Source of the DNA: Cyclobacteriaceae bacterium | Lineage (GTDB): Bacteria > Bacteroidota > Bacteroidia > Cytophagales > Cyclobacteriaceae | DNA length: 64,000 nucleotides | Direction of reading: 5' to 3' | Assembly: GCA_030584025.1 (NCBI GenBank) | Contig: CP129487.1 | Span: 1,364,001-1,428,000 of the forward strand | In this document: positions 28,905-36,670 of the stretch, piece by piece | How the letters are laid out: every line of letters starts with the position of its first letter | Numbering within the stretch: position 1 is the stretch's first letter | Program-made: the position numbers and the translations under genes | The notes under the pieces: generated by a model | What the model was told of the DNA's origin: nothing | Database searches by the model: none | The model's input: the letters and a program-made list of their open reading frames with translations, nothing else

Positions 28905-29691
28905 GACGATGAATCGCATTGAAGAACTTTTTTCAAAGAAGAAACAGAATATCCTGTCGGTATTCTTTACCGCGGGTTTCCCATCATTGAATGATACCGG
29001 AACGATTGCGTTGAGTTTGCAACAAGCCGGTGTCAACCTGATTGAAATTGGTATTCCGTTTTCCGATCCCATAGCCGATGGCCCGGTGATTCAGCAGAGC
29101 AGCAAACAAGCTATTGATAACGGCATGACGCTGAAGCTTTTGTTGGAGCAGGTGCGTGAACTCCGCAAGCAAGTGCACATACCGATCATTTTAATGGGGT
29201 ACCTGAATCCGGTGATGCAATATGGAATGGAGAAATTTTTTACCGATGCCGCCCATGCAGGAGTAGACGGGCTCATCTTACCCGATATGCCATTTGATGA
29301 GTATGAATCGGTTTACAAACAGTCGATGGAACAAGCGGGGCTGCGAAATATTTTTCTGATCTCACCCACAACGTCAGAAGCCCGTATCCGAAAAATTGAT
29401 GAGGCTACCAACGCGTTTATTTACGCAGTATCATCCTCCAGCACAACCGGTGCGAGAGAAGGATTCCAAACGGAACAGATACAATACTTTGAGCGATTGA
29501 AAAAATTGAATCTGAAAAATTCATTTTTAATCGGCTTTGGGGTTTCTAATGCCAATACGTTTTCTACAGCCTGTGCATATGGAGCGGGTGCTATTGTGGG
29601 TAGCGCGTTTATTAATATGCTTAAGCAGTCGAACGATATTCCTGCTGATATTCAGAATTTTGTATCCTTACTTAAGGGCAAAGCTTCGTGA
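28891..29691 (+). CDS. trpA: Tryptophan synthase alpha chain
   Basis: 266 aa from ATG 28891, chosen because an AGGAG sequence precedes it by about nine bases; ATG 28909 (MNRIEELF) is an alternative. SVFFTAGFPSL, LIEIGIPFSDPIADGPVI (with both catalytic acids), DGLILPDMPFDEYE, FLISPTTSEARI and the C-terminal GFGVSNANT and GAGAIVGSAF are intact. Cleaves indole-glycerol phosphate to indole for TrpB. Last gene of the trp operon. Confidence 0.95.
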   Translation: MEHIETMNRIEELFSKKKQNILSVFFTAGFPSLNDTGTIALSLQQAGVNLIEIGIPFSDPIADGPVIQQSSKQAIDNGMTLKLLLEQVRELRKQVHIPIILMGYLNPVMQYGMEKFFTDAAHAGVDGLILPDMPFDEYESVYKQSMEQAGLRNIFLISPTTSEARIRKIDEATNAFIYAVSSSSTTGAREGFQTEQIQYFERLKKLNLKNSFLIGFGVSNANTFSTACAYGAGAIVGSAFINMLKQSNDIPADIQNFVSLLKGKAS

Positions 29692-29724
29692 CCTTTGTGC
29701 CTACTTGGTGCCTTTGTGGTTTAA
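29689..29724. repeat. Single-arm copy of a dispersed repeat after trpA
   Basis: The stretch contains CCTTTGTG twice (29692-29699 and 29711-29718) and ends in GTGGTTTAA, resembling one arm of the palindromic repeats at 26666 and 31981 (which end in ATGTGGTT). It begins at the trpA stop codon. A decayed half-copy is likely. The rest of the gap to 29828 has no clear feature. Confidence 0.4.
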
Positions 29725-29828
29725 TAGATTTGCTGCTAAGGAGCTCAGAATAAAATACGCAAGTGGCTTCACTTGATGGATCAGAACTCATAGATTTCCT
29801 GTAAATTTAATGAGCTAAATCTCAGATA

Positions 29829-31595
29829 ATGAAAAACATGTTCCTTGCTGTATTGGTGTTACTTGTTTCATGTTCACCAAAACAGGATAAAACTGATTCT
29901 TCTACACCACACGATCGCCTGATCAGTTTATTTGATTCAATCGAAAAATTCGATGAATCATCAGAAGACAGCGTTTCACGCGGTCAACACCCGAAAGGGG
30001 CCTGGTCATCCATCGCGGAATCGGCACAGCAACAACGTGCAGATAGTCTTGAAAAATTTATTGAACAAGTAAAGGCCATTAATGATGCATCACTTGATGA
30101 GCAAGACCGCATCAGCAAACAGTTGATGATTATGGACCTGCAGGATCAGGTTGATCGCATTCGTTACCGCATGTACCTGATTCCATTCAACGCTGAAGGA
30201 GGCTTTTATAATTCCATGGGCTATTCCTTTTCGCGGTGGCCCTTCAAAACCGTTGACGATTACAACGGCTACCTGGGATGGTTGCCTAACTATGAAAAGC
30301 GGTTGCGTGAAAACCTCGACTTACTGAAACAAGGCGTGAAGGACGGCATTGTTGCGCCAAAGGTAATTGTGAACAATACGCTTGCGCTGATGAAGCCCTA
30401 CGTAGTTTCTGATTATAAACAACTGATGTTTTATACTCCGCTTGCCACGCTTCCTGAAAACATGGATGAAACGGACAGGCAGTCGGTGTTGCAAAAAGCA
30501 GACGCAGTCGTGTCATCGCTTCAGCGCACCTATCAGGAGCTATACGCCTACATGGGCAGCGACTACCTGCAAGCTGCACGTGAGCAACCCGGTGTTTCGT
30601 TTATTCCCGGTGGTAAGGAGTACTATGAAAACAGAGTACATCATTTCTCTACGCTTCCGCTAACGCCTGATTCGGTACATAATCTTGGCTTGGCGGAAGT
30701 GGCGCGTATTCGTTCAGCTATGGAAGCTGTTATCAAAGAAGTGAACTTTAAAGGATCGTTTGTCGACTTCCTGCATTTTCTGCGCACCGATCCGCAGTTC
30801 TACGCCAAAACACCACAAGAATTGCTCAACTATGCTTCATGGTTAAGCAAAAAAGCAGAGGCAGGCTTGCCCAAGCTTTTTGATAAACTCTACAGCCTGC
30901 CGTTTACAGTTGAACCTGTTCCTGATGCCATCGCGCCAACCTACACCGGTGGACGGTATGTGCCGGGTTCATGGGATGGTAAGCGTGCGGGAATTTATTG
31001 GGTGAACACCTATAACCTGAAAAGCAGAACCTTGTATACGTTACCCGCGCTAACGCTGCACGAGGCTGTACCCGGCCATCACCTGCAAATTATGTTGGCG
31101 GCTGAGTTAAAGGACTTGCCCCGCTTCCGCACACGCTATTACATCAGCGCGTTTGGTGAAGGTTGGGGCTTGTACAGTGAATATCTGGGCGAGGAGATGG
31201 GCATGTATGCAACCCCTTACGATATGTTCGGGCGTTATACCTATGAGATGTGGCGCGCCTGCCGGTTGGTGGTGGATACCGGCATTCATTACAAAGGGTG
31301 GACACGCGAACAGGCGTTGAATTACCTGGCAGAAAATACCGCGTTGTCGATACATGAAGTAACCACCGAAATTGATCGGTATATTGGTTGGCCCGGACAG
31401 GCGTTGAGTTATAAGATTGGCGAAATAAAAATTAAAGCCCTGCGAAAGAAAGCGGAAGAGGCATTGGGAGATCAGTTTAAGATCGGTGCCTTTCATCAGG
31501 CCATTCTTCAAAACGGCTCCGTGCCGCTAACCGTTTTGGAAGCACAGATTGATGCGTATATTGAGCAGAAGTTAAATCCAAAATCCGAAATCTAA
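29829..31595 (+). CDS. DUF885 family lipoprotein, putative metallopeptidase
   Basis: 588 aa. Short signal peptide with lipobox (LLVSCSPKQ, Cys about residue 15). Residues from about 410 contain LTLHEAVPGHHLQI, a HExxxGHH zinc-site variant typical of DUF885, followed by FGEGWGLYSEYLGEEMG with a third acidic ligand. The N-terminal two-thirds is helical, as in that family. Probable periplasmic-facing or outer-membrane-attached peptidase or carboxypeptidase; substrate unknown. Not part of the trp operon, as 137 bp separates it from trpA. Confidence 0.87.
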   Translation: MKNMFLAVLVLLVSCSPKQDKTDSSTPHDRLISLFDSIEKFDESSEDSVSRGQHPKGAWSSIAESAQQQRADSLEKFIEQVKAINDASLDEQDRISKQLMIMDLQDQVDRIRYRMYLIPFNAEGGFYNSMGYSFSRWPFKTVDDYNGYLGWLPNYEKRLRENLDLLKQGVKDGIVAPKVIVNNTLALMKPYVVSDYKQLMFYTPLATLPENMDETDRQSVLQKADAVVSSLQRTYQELYAYMGSDYLQAAREQPGVSFIPGGKEYYENRVHHFSTLPLTPDSVHNLGLAEVARIRSAMEAVIKEVNFKGSFVDFLHFLRTDPQFYAKTPQELLNYASWLSKKAEAGLPKLFDKLYSLPFTVEPVPDAIAPTYTGGRYVPGSWDGKRAGIYWVNTYNLKSRTLYTLPALTLHEAVPGHHLQIMLAAELKDLPRFRTRYYISAFGEGWGLYSEYLGEEMGMYATPYDMFGRYTYEMWRACRLVVDTGIHYKGWTREQALNYLAENTALSIHEVTTEIDRYIGWPGQALSYKIGEIKIKALRKKAEEALGDQFKIGAFHQAILQNGSVPLTVLEAQIDAYIEQKLNPKSEI

Positions 31596-31606
31596 AATCC
31601 AAAATC
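31575..31606. repeat. Short tandem AAATCCAAAATC-type repeat
   Basis: AAATCCAAAATCC, GAAATCTAAAATCC and AAAATCTG follow each other across the end of the DUF885 gene and the 15-bp gap before the next start. A simple-sequence tract that could mutate by slippage. Confidence 0.5.
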
Positions 31607-31610
31607 TGTT

Positions 31611-31955
31611 ATGACGGTTTACGGAATTAAAAACTGCAACACGGTAAAGTCCGCCCTCGACTGGCTGAAGAAGAAAAAAATTGAATTCGATTTTCACGAT
31701 TATAAATCGAAAGGCATTACCGAAGCCAAACTGAAAGCCTGGTGCAAACAGGTAGGGTGGGAGAGCCTGGTAAACAAACGTGGCACCACCTGGCGCCAGT
31801 TGGATGAAGCCACACAAAAGAAAATTACCTCAGAAAAAGCAGCCATTGCCCTGATGCTGGAAAAGACCAGTGTGATTAAACGGCCGTTGATTGAGGAAGA
31901 TGGCAAAGTGCTGGCGTTGGGGTTTGATGAAGGGGTATATAATAATACATTTTAA
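31611..31955 (+). CDS. ArsC/Spx-family thioredoxin-like protein (YffB type)
   Basis: 114 aa. YGIKNCNTVKSALDWLKKK has the ArsC-family first strand and active-site Cys, but in the NCNT form of YffB-like members rather than Spx CxxC. RGTTWRQLDE and SVIKRPLIEEDGKVLALGF are conserved family segments, with the Arg of KRP. Likely a glutathione/thiol-related reductase or adaptor; true arsenate reduction is doubtful because no ars genes are near. Confidence 0.86.
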   Translation: MTVYGIKNCNTVKSALDWLKKKKIEFDFHDYKSKGITEAKLKAWCKQVGWESLVNKRGTTWRQLDEATQKKITSEKAAIALMLEKTSVIKRPLIEEDGKVLALGFDEGVYNNTF

Positions 31956-31980
31956 AACTGGAGAGTAACCTTGTTTGATT

Positions 31981-32052
31981 AACCACATAGACACATAGAG
32001 CACATAGTTGGTTTTGCCATTTTTCTATGTGTACTTATGTGCCTATGTGGTT
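31981..32052. repeat. Palindromic dispersed repeat, copy B
   Basis: AACCACATAGACACATAG (31981-31998) is mirrored by ACTTATGTGCCTATGTGGTT (32033-32052). Same design, arms and length as copy A at 26666. An open frame crosses it but is not a gene. Confidence 0.75.
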
Positions 32053-32111
32053 ATAATATTTAAATCAGAAAGGCATACCAAGTCTTCCTTTAGGCATAGG
32101 AGAAACTCCTA

Positions 32112-32143
32112 TTTGAACTACCAACAGGATTCTGTTATATTTA
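32112..32143 (+). promoter_or_regulatory. Putative promoter upstream of small secreted protein gene
   Basis: TTTG (32112-32115), 20 bp, then TATATTTA (32136-32143), one base off TAnnTTTG. It precedes the start at 32179 by 35 bp. Confidence 0.42.
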
Positions 32144-32178
32144 ATGACATAAATCCATTCCCCTTAAAGCAACAAGCC

Positions 32179-32544
32179 ATGAAAACACTGCTTGCAAGTA
32201 TTCTCCTGCTGCTGCCGTTCAGTGAAGACGGCCGCGGACTGATCATGAAAGAAGATCTGGTGATGCTGGTAATTGACCAGCAAACCACGAAAGAAGAACT
32301 GGATGCCTACAAAACCCGGCTGAAGAAAGAGCGGAACATCACACTAAGCTATTACCTGACGTTTGATCGCAAGAATAAGCTCCGCGAAATAAGCCTGAGG
32401 GTTGATTGCAACGATGGCTTTAAAGGTTCACTCATACGTACCCTGCGTAAGAAAGATAAAATAGGCTTTTACCGGATTTTTGAGGAAGGCTACGAAACTC
32501 CATTTATGGTGGGCAACCTGCCGGGCATTTATGATTTGAAATAG
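32179..32544 (+). CDS. Small secreted hypothetical protein
   Basis: 121 aa from ATG 32179, which opens a signal-peptide-like segment (MKTLLASILLLLPF). The upstream extension of the frame runs through a dispersed repeat and is rejected. The remainder is charged, with a KKERNITLSYYLTFDRKNKLREISLRV beta-hairpin-like stretch and one Cys. No family recognised. Its base composition is host-like, unlike the AT-rich operon that follows 70 bp later, so it probably marks the left edge of the acquired island. Confidence 0.62.
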   Translation: MKTLLASILLLLPFSEDGRGLIMKEDLVMLVIDQQTTKEELDAYKTRLKKERNITLSYYLTFDRKNKLREISLRVDCNDGFKGSLIRTLRKKDKIGFYRIFEEGYETPFMVGNLPGIYDLK

Positions 32545-32572
32545 CAGACGCTTTATGTAATGGAAATATGTG

Positions 32573-32592
32573 CAATTGTATATATACAATTG
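32573..32592. promoter_or_regulatory. Perfect 20-bp palindrome before the defence operon
   Basis: CAATTGTATATATACAATTG reads identically on both strands. Its right edge is 22 bp before the CD-NTase ATG at 32615, the position of an operator for a dimeric repressor or of a 5' UTR hairpin. It lies inside an alternative GTG-started frame (32570), which I reject as the gene start. Confidence 0.6.
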
Positions 32593-32614
32593 TTGGCATC
32601 AATTTGAAAAACTA

Positions 32615-33517
32615 ATGGCGATACCAGAAGCACAATTACAAGCTTGGTCAAATCAAGGAGCGACAACGTCATCGGCTAATACATACAACTCAATTAAGAC
32701 TTGTATTGAAGGAAATAATTGGAAGGACGATATAAGCTTCAATATATACTTGCAAGGTTCTTATCGAAACTCCACTAATATTCGAGGAGATAGTGATGTG
32801 GATGTAGTTGTTGAGTTTAGTTCTGTGTTTTATTCAAACAAGAATGAATTGCCACCTCAACAATTGAATGAATTCAATGAGTACTATTCAGATGGAAAAT
32901 ATACTCTTGACTCTTTTAAGGAGGCCGTCATAAAGAGATTGCAGGATTATTATGGAGAAAATTATGTTGAGGTAGGCAACAAATCCATTAAAGTTCTTGC
33001 TAATTCAGGAAGATTAGATTGTGATGTTGTCTGTTGTGCAGAATATAGAGAATACAAAAGTTTTAACAAGACGAATACTTCTAATTACGCACCAGGTGTA
33101 ATTTTTTGGACAAATAATACAAATGAGAAAGTTGTGAACTTTCCTAAGCTACATTTTGATAATGGAGCCTCAAAAAATCAAAGTTGTAATTCACACTACA
33201 AACCATCTATCAGAATAATTAAGAATATAAAGACAAGACTTGTTAGTAGCGGAATAATTCCGAGTTCTCTTGCGCCTTCCTATTTTATAGAGGGCCTATT
33301 TTATAATATGCCAAATAGTAATTTTCTGCACAGCACACATCAATCTAGAATACTAGCCTGTTTAAATACATTTCATAGTTATACTGACTTAGAATTAGAA
33401 AATTTAGTTTGTCAAAATAGACAAAGATATTTATTTGGTCAATCTGACCAACAATGGAATACTAGTGAGTGTAAAACATTTAGAAATCATTTAATCAAAT
33501 TTTGGAATGAATACTAA
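32615..33517 (+). CDS. CD-NTase (cGAS/DncV-like nucleotidyltransferase), CBASS signal synthase
   Basis: 300 aa from ATG 32615. The start MAIPEAQLQAWSNQGATTSS fits the usual N-terminus of such enzymes. Catalytic core: GS at 48-49, then DSDVDVVV with metal-binding Asp61 and Asp63, and a third acid in RLDCDVV (Asp137). It should make a cyclic oligonucleotide from NTPs on phage infection, activating the effector encoded next. The product cannot be read from sequence. Stop and next start nearly touch (TAATG-type overlap at 33517). Composition is clearly more AT-rich than flanking genes. Confidence 0.9.
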   Translation: MAIPEAQLQAWSNQGATTSSANTYNSIKTCIEGNNWKDDISFNIYLQGSYRNSTNIRGDSDVDVVVEFSSVFYSNKNELPPQQLNEFNEYYSDGKYTLDSFKEAVIKRLQDYYGENYVEVGNKSIKVLANSGRLDCDVVCCAEYREYKSFNKTNTSNYAPGVIFWTNNTNEKVVNFPKLHFDNGASKNQSCNSHYKPSIRIIKNIKTRLVSSGIIPSSLAPSYFIEGLFYNMPNSNFLHSTHQSRILACLNTFHSYTDLELENLVCQNRQRYLFGQSDQQWNTSECKTFRNHLIKFWNEY

Positions 33518-34443
33518 TGAGTGAAAAGAAATTAAATATTCTAGTTTTAGATGGAGGTGGCTCTAAGGGAGTCTACACGATTGGTGTTTTAAAAGAACTC
33601 GAACTTAAGCTAGGAAAACCCTTGCATGAACATTTTGGCTTAATATTCGGCACTAGTACAGGTTCAATTATTGCAGCTCTTATTGGCCTCGGCTATAAAG
33701 TTCCAGAGATCGAGAAACTTTACATAGATCTCATTCCTAAAATAATGTCCAAGACATCAAAAAAAGGAAGAAGTAAAGCACTCAAAGAAGAAGCTCAAAA
33801 ATTACTCGGTACTCAGAAATTTGATGCATTTAAGACAAACATTGGAATTGTCGCTTTAAATTTTGAAACACAGATGCCCTTAATCTTTAAGACTGATATT
33901 CAGCAAGCCCATGGAATGAAACAATCATTTAAGGCAGGATTTGACTGTACCATTGAAACGGCAGTGAGGTGCTCAAGCGCTGCATATCCATTCTTTGAAA
34001 AAATGAAAATAGTTACCGAGAATCATGGCGTAATAGAGGTTGTTGATGGTGGCTTTATAGCAAACAACTCAACCTTGTATTCGATGATAGATGCCTATAA
34101 AGCTTTAAATTATAATGAATCAGATATACGACTACTTAATGTTGGGGTTGGGCAATATGTTGAAAATAAATCGGGACTGAAACATCAGTTTTTAAAGCTA
34201 TTTGGAATATTTAACTTTATCGAAAGAGTTCTCACAGCCAGCACAAACAGTAATACCATTATTACTAAACTTTTATTTCCAGATTTAAATATTTTAAGAA
34301 TAAGTGAAGCTTTTCCCGAACCAAAACATGGCACTAACATGCTTGAATCAGATATTGGTAAGCTAAATAAAATGATTCAACTAGGAAGATCCTCATATGC
34401 TAAATATGAAAAGGATATCATTAAGTTATTCGACTTAAAATGA
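33517..34443 (+). CDS. Patatin-like phospholipase, CapV-type CBASS effector
   Basis: 308 aa. Patatin fold with oxyanion loop DGGGSKGVY (residues 12-20), nucleophile Ser47 in GTSTG and catalytic Asp177 in VVDGG. The following region lacks a transmembrane segment or signal peptide, so it is cytosolic. CapV-type enzymes degrade membrane phospholipids when they bind the cyclic nucleotide of the CD-NTase, killing the infected cell; that role is inferred from the preceding gene. It overlaps the CD-NTase by 1 bp and the downstream DAC gene by 4 bp, indicating one operon. Confidence 0.9.
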   Translation: MSEKKLNILVLDGGGSKGVYTIGVLKELELKLGKPLHEHFGLIFGTSTGSIIAALIGLGYKVPEIEKLYIDLIPKIMSKTSKKGRSKALKEEAQKLLGTQKFDAFKTNIGIVALNFETQMPLIFKTDIQQAHGMKQSFKAGFDCTIETAVRCSSAAYPFFEKMKIVTENHGVIEVVDGGFIANNSTLYSMIDAYKALNYNESDIRLLNVGVGQYVENKSGLKHQFLKLFGIFNFIERVLTASTNSNTIITKLLFPDLNILRISEAFPEPKHGTNMLESDIGKLNKMIQLGRSSYAKYEKDIIKLFDLK

Positions 34444-36200
34444 AAAGAAATGTAATAAATCTTTTTATGTGGGGTTACCAACAACACGTTCAAATATCTA
34501 TTCAAGTCACAGCTGAAAGTCTTTTTAACGAAATTGATAAACGATTAAAACCAAAGACTTTTTTGTTGGGAGTCCTTGTTGATCACCGTGACGATCGTCA
34601 TCCGATTTGTTTAGAACCAGAGGACTGTGGATATAATGTAAAACCATTTCAAGAAATTACTTCACTCGCCAGTGAGCTTGAGAAAGTAGATGAAGAAAAA
34701 AAGATCTTTCATAGTCACCCTATTGCTCAAGAAAATCACAATAACAGAATTAGCAATAAAGCATATGTTGAGGCAATAGCGAAAATTCTTAGGAAAGAAG
34801 ATTTATATGGAGACACAGAGAAGTTTATTTCATACCCGTGCTATGTTGAAGGGTATTTGGTATTTGTAGTACTTGAAATTAATAAAGAAGGTTTAAGCCA
34901 TCATTACTCTTTGACAAAGGACAGATTTCAAGATAGATATAAAATTAGCCGGTCTTTCATTGAAAGTAATATTGACACTTTTTTAAAGGAATGCTCGAAT
35001 GCCCTTAAAGATCCAAATAGAGGAATAGGAGCAATAGAAAGACAAACATCAGAATTACTAACTGAGTCAGCCAAGCAGTTTATGTATACTGTATCAAATG
35101 TTGGGAATAATTTTGATGGACTGCATGGTTTGTATGATGCTTGTAACATCATTTCATCCTTAAAATACGAAGGAGCTGAAGGACTTGGTACATTGGTAGT
35201 TGCTAAAAAAGGACATCCAAGTATCAAGATTACTCTGGAGTTGGAGAATCCTATCCCAATAAGAGACTATAGAAAAGTACGCAAATTCTTAGAGCTCTCC
35301 GACAACGATTCGATTATTGTATCTGATTCAGCTCTGATTTATGGCCTTGGAGAAATTCGAGGGCGATACAATCCAAAATCCGAGTCATTATTCACGATAA
35401 ATTTCACAAAACACTACCAATGGACACTTTACCATGATAACAACCCATTGATGTCGGTTTCATATAGAGAACCAAGATTACCAAGTGAAAAAATTGATAT
35501 GGATAAATTCTTTAGTGATTTCAGAAGAATATTTGCAGGTATAAGTAATGAGCAAATAGATCAATTATGGGATATTACATTGGAAGCAACCCTTCAAAAG
35601 CATGGTACTATGCTGATTATTACAGATTCTGCTAAGCAAGAGTCTGAGAGGCTTGGTAATCAATGCTTTAAAATTAAGCCGCTAAAGACTGAAAAGAATT
35701 TTGTACAACAAATAACATCTATTGACGGTGGTATTTTGGTTGACCGAGATTCAACCTGTCATGCTATTGGGGTTATTCTAGATGGAATTGCCACCGACAA
35801 AGGAGATTCTTCAAGAGGTTCGAGGTACAATTCAGCAATTCGCTACTATGAATATATGGGAATTCAAAGCCCAACAGCAATAGTTGTTATTTCAGAAGAT
35901 GGTATGATTAATATAGTACCAAATCTTCGGCCTCAAATAAAGCATTCGGTAATCATTGACTCCATTAAAAATTTAAGCGATTTAAGCTTGGAGAGCGAAC
36001 CTAACAGAAAAGATTTTAATCAATTAATGAGCTTTTTTAAGAGTGTTGAATTTTATTTAAGTCAAGAAGAATGCCTTAAAATAAATGAACTAAGAAAAAA
36101 AATCGAACACAATGAATCGGATGTTGAAAGTGTTCGAATTGTTTACAACGATTTAAAACCAAATGAGGAAATGAATGAATCTTACTATGTAAAAGAATAA
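34440..36200 (+). CDS. DisA-like DAC-domain protein with N-terminal sensor-like region (CBASS operon)
   Basis: 586 aa. Residues ~385-500 resemble the diadenylate cyclase (DisA_N/DAC) fold: GTMLIITDSAKQE, then SIDGGILVDRD (DGG at 429-431 for the usual DGA), then GDSSRGSRYNSAIRY (459-466; RYN where DisA has RHR), then AIVVISEDGMINIVPNL. Residues ~245-305 (GLGTLVVAKKG ... SDSALIYGLGEIRG) look like a degenerate second copy, as in DACN-type sensor regions predicted to accompany DAC domains. The N-terminal ~200 residues have no clear family; HSHP at 91-94 is not a complete JAMM motif. The C-terminus (~510-586) is helical. It overlaps CapV by 4 bp. Whether it makes c-di-AMP or binds nucleotides is unknown. 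Confidence 0.72.
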   Translation: MKRNVINLFMWGYQQHVQISIQVTAESLFNEIDKRLKPKTFLLGVLVDHRDDRHPICLEPEDCGYNVKPFQEITSLASELEKVDEEKKIFHSHPIAQENHNNRISNKAYVEAIAKILRKEDLYGDTEKFISYPCYVEGYLVFVVLEINKEGLSHHYSLTKDRFQDRYKISRSFIESNIDTFLKECSNALKDPNRGIGAIERQTSELLTESAKQFMYTVSNVGNNFDGLHGLYDACNIISSLKYEGAEGLGTLVVAKKGHPSIKITLELENPIPIRDYRKVRKFLELSDNDSIIVSDSALIYGLGEIRGRYNPKSESLFTINFTKHYQWTLYHDNNPLMSVSYREPRLPSEKIDMDKFFSDFRRIFAGISNEQIDQLWDITLEATLQKHGTMLIITDSAKQESERLGNQCFKIKPLKTEKNFVQQITSIDGGILVDRDSTCHAIGVILDGIATDKGDSSRGSRYNSAIRYYEYMGIQSPTAIVVISEDGMINIVPNLRPQIKHSVIIDSIKNLSDLSLESEPNRKDFNQLMSFFKSVEFYLSQEECLKINELRKKIEHNESDVESVRIVYNDLKPNEEMNESYYVKE

Positions 36201-36210
36201 AAAACTGATG

Positions 36211-36270
36211 CCAACAACACCTATACGCAATGCCCTACGGGACACTGCGCATAGCCAAACCGTTATATGA
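36211..36270. other. attC-like imperfect hairpin at island end
   Basis: CTATACGCAATGCCC (36221-36235) pairs with GGGACACTGCGCATAG (36239-36254) with G-U/mismatch positions and one unpaired base. Outside are CCAACAAC (36211-36218) and CCGTTATATG (36260-36269), which recall the RYYYAAC and GTTRRRY core boxes of integron attC sites, though the second is one base off consensus. It sits 10 bp after the DAC gene stop and just before a small gene, as a cassette junction would. No integrase in the window. Confidence 0.45.
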
Positions 36271-36283
36271 TTTTTAACCAAAT

Positions 36284-36664
36284 ATGAAATTACTTTTAAC
36301 GCTTATTCTTTGGACAGTTTTATTGCCTATTGATAGTGATAGCGAAATTGACTGCAAAACATTTAGAACAGGGAAATTTAGATTGGTGGATAAAGACCAG
36401 GAATACATAATTGAACGAAATGACTCCATTCAAATCGAAAATGACCTGAAGAAAAATACAATGTCAAGATTTAAGGTGACGTGGGTGACAGACTGTGAAT
36501 ACGAACTCGATATCCTGGAAGCAAATGAAGAGGCGATGAATTTCTTTAAGGGCAAAACGCTATCAATTCAAATTTTAGAGACCTCAGACAACGGATATAA
36601 ATATGAGGCCAAATTAAAGGGGACGGACCTGAAATTGATTCACCGCGTTGAGCGGGTGAATTAA
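36284..36664 (+). CDS. Small secreted/periplasmic hypothetical protein
   Basis: 126 aa. Short signal-like N-terminus (MKLLLTLILWTVLLPI). Mature part has CKTFRTGKFRLVDKDQEYII, RNDSIQ, KVTWVTDCEYELDIL and KIHRVERV-like ending; the C-x-x-(L/F)RTGKF start is shared by small Bacteroidota proteins often mislabelled topoisomerase. Two cysteines could pair. It begins 15 bp after the attC-like hairpin, suggesting it may be the next cassette. Function unknown. Confidence 0.68.
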   Translation: MKLLLTLILWTVLLPIDSDSEIDCKTFRTGKFRLVDKDQEYIIERNDSIQIENDLKKNTMSRFKVTWVTDCEYELDILEANEEAMNFFKGKTLSIQILETSDNGYKYEAKLKGTDLKLIHRVERVN

Positions 36665-36670
36665 ATATTA

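Noticed and set aside
32008..32178. Long start of the small secreted protein at 32008
   Set aside because: The region is the palindromic repeat plus a promoter-like sequence; the signal peptide starts at 32179.
34710..34721. HSHP in the DAC protein as a JAB/JAMM protease motif (CBASS Cap3-like)
   Set aside because: The following SxxD and the upstream Glu of the JAMM motif are not found at the proper places, so it is probably chance.
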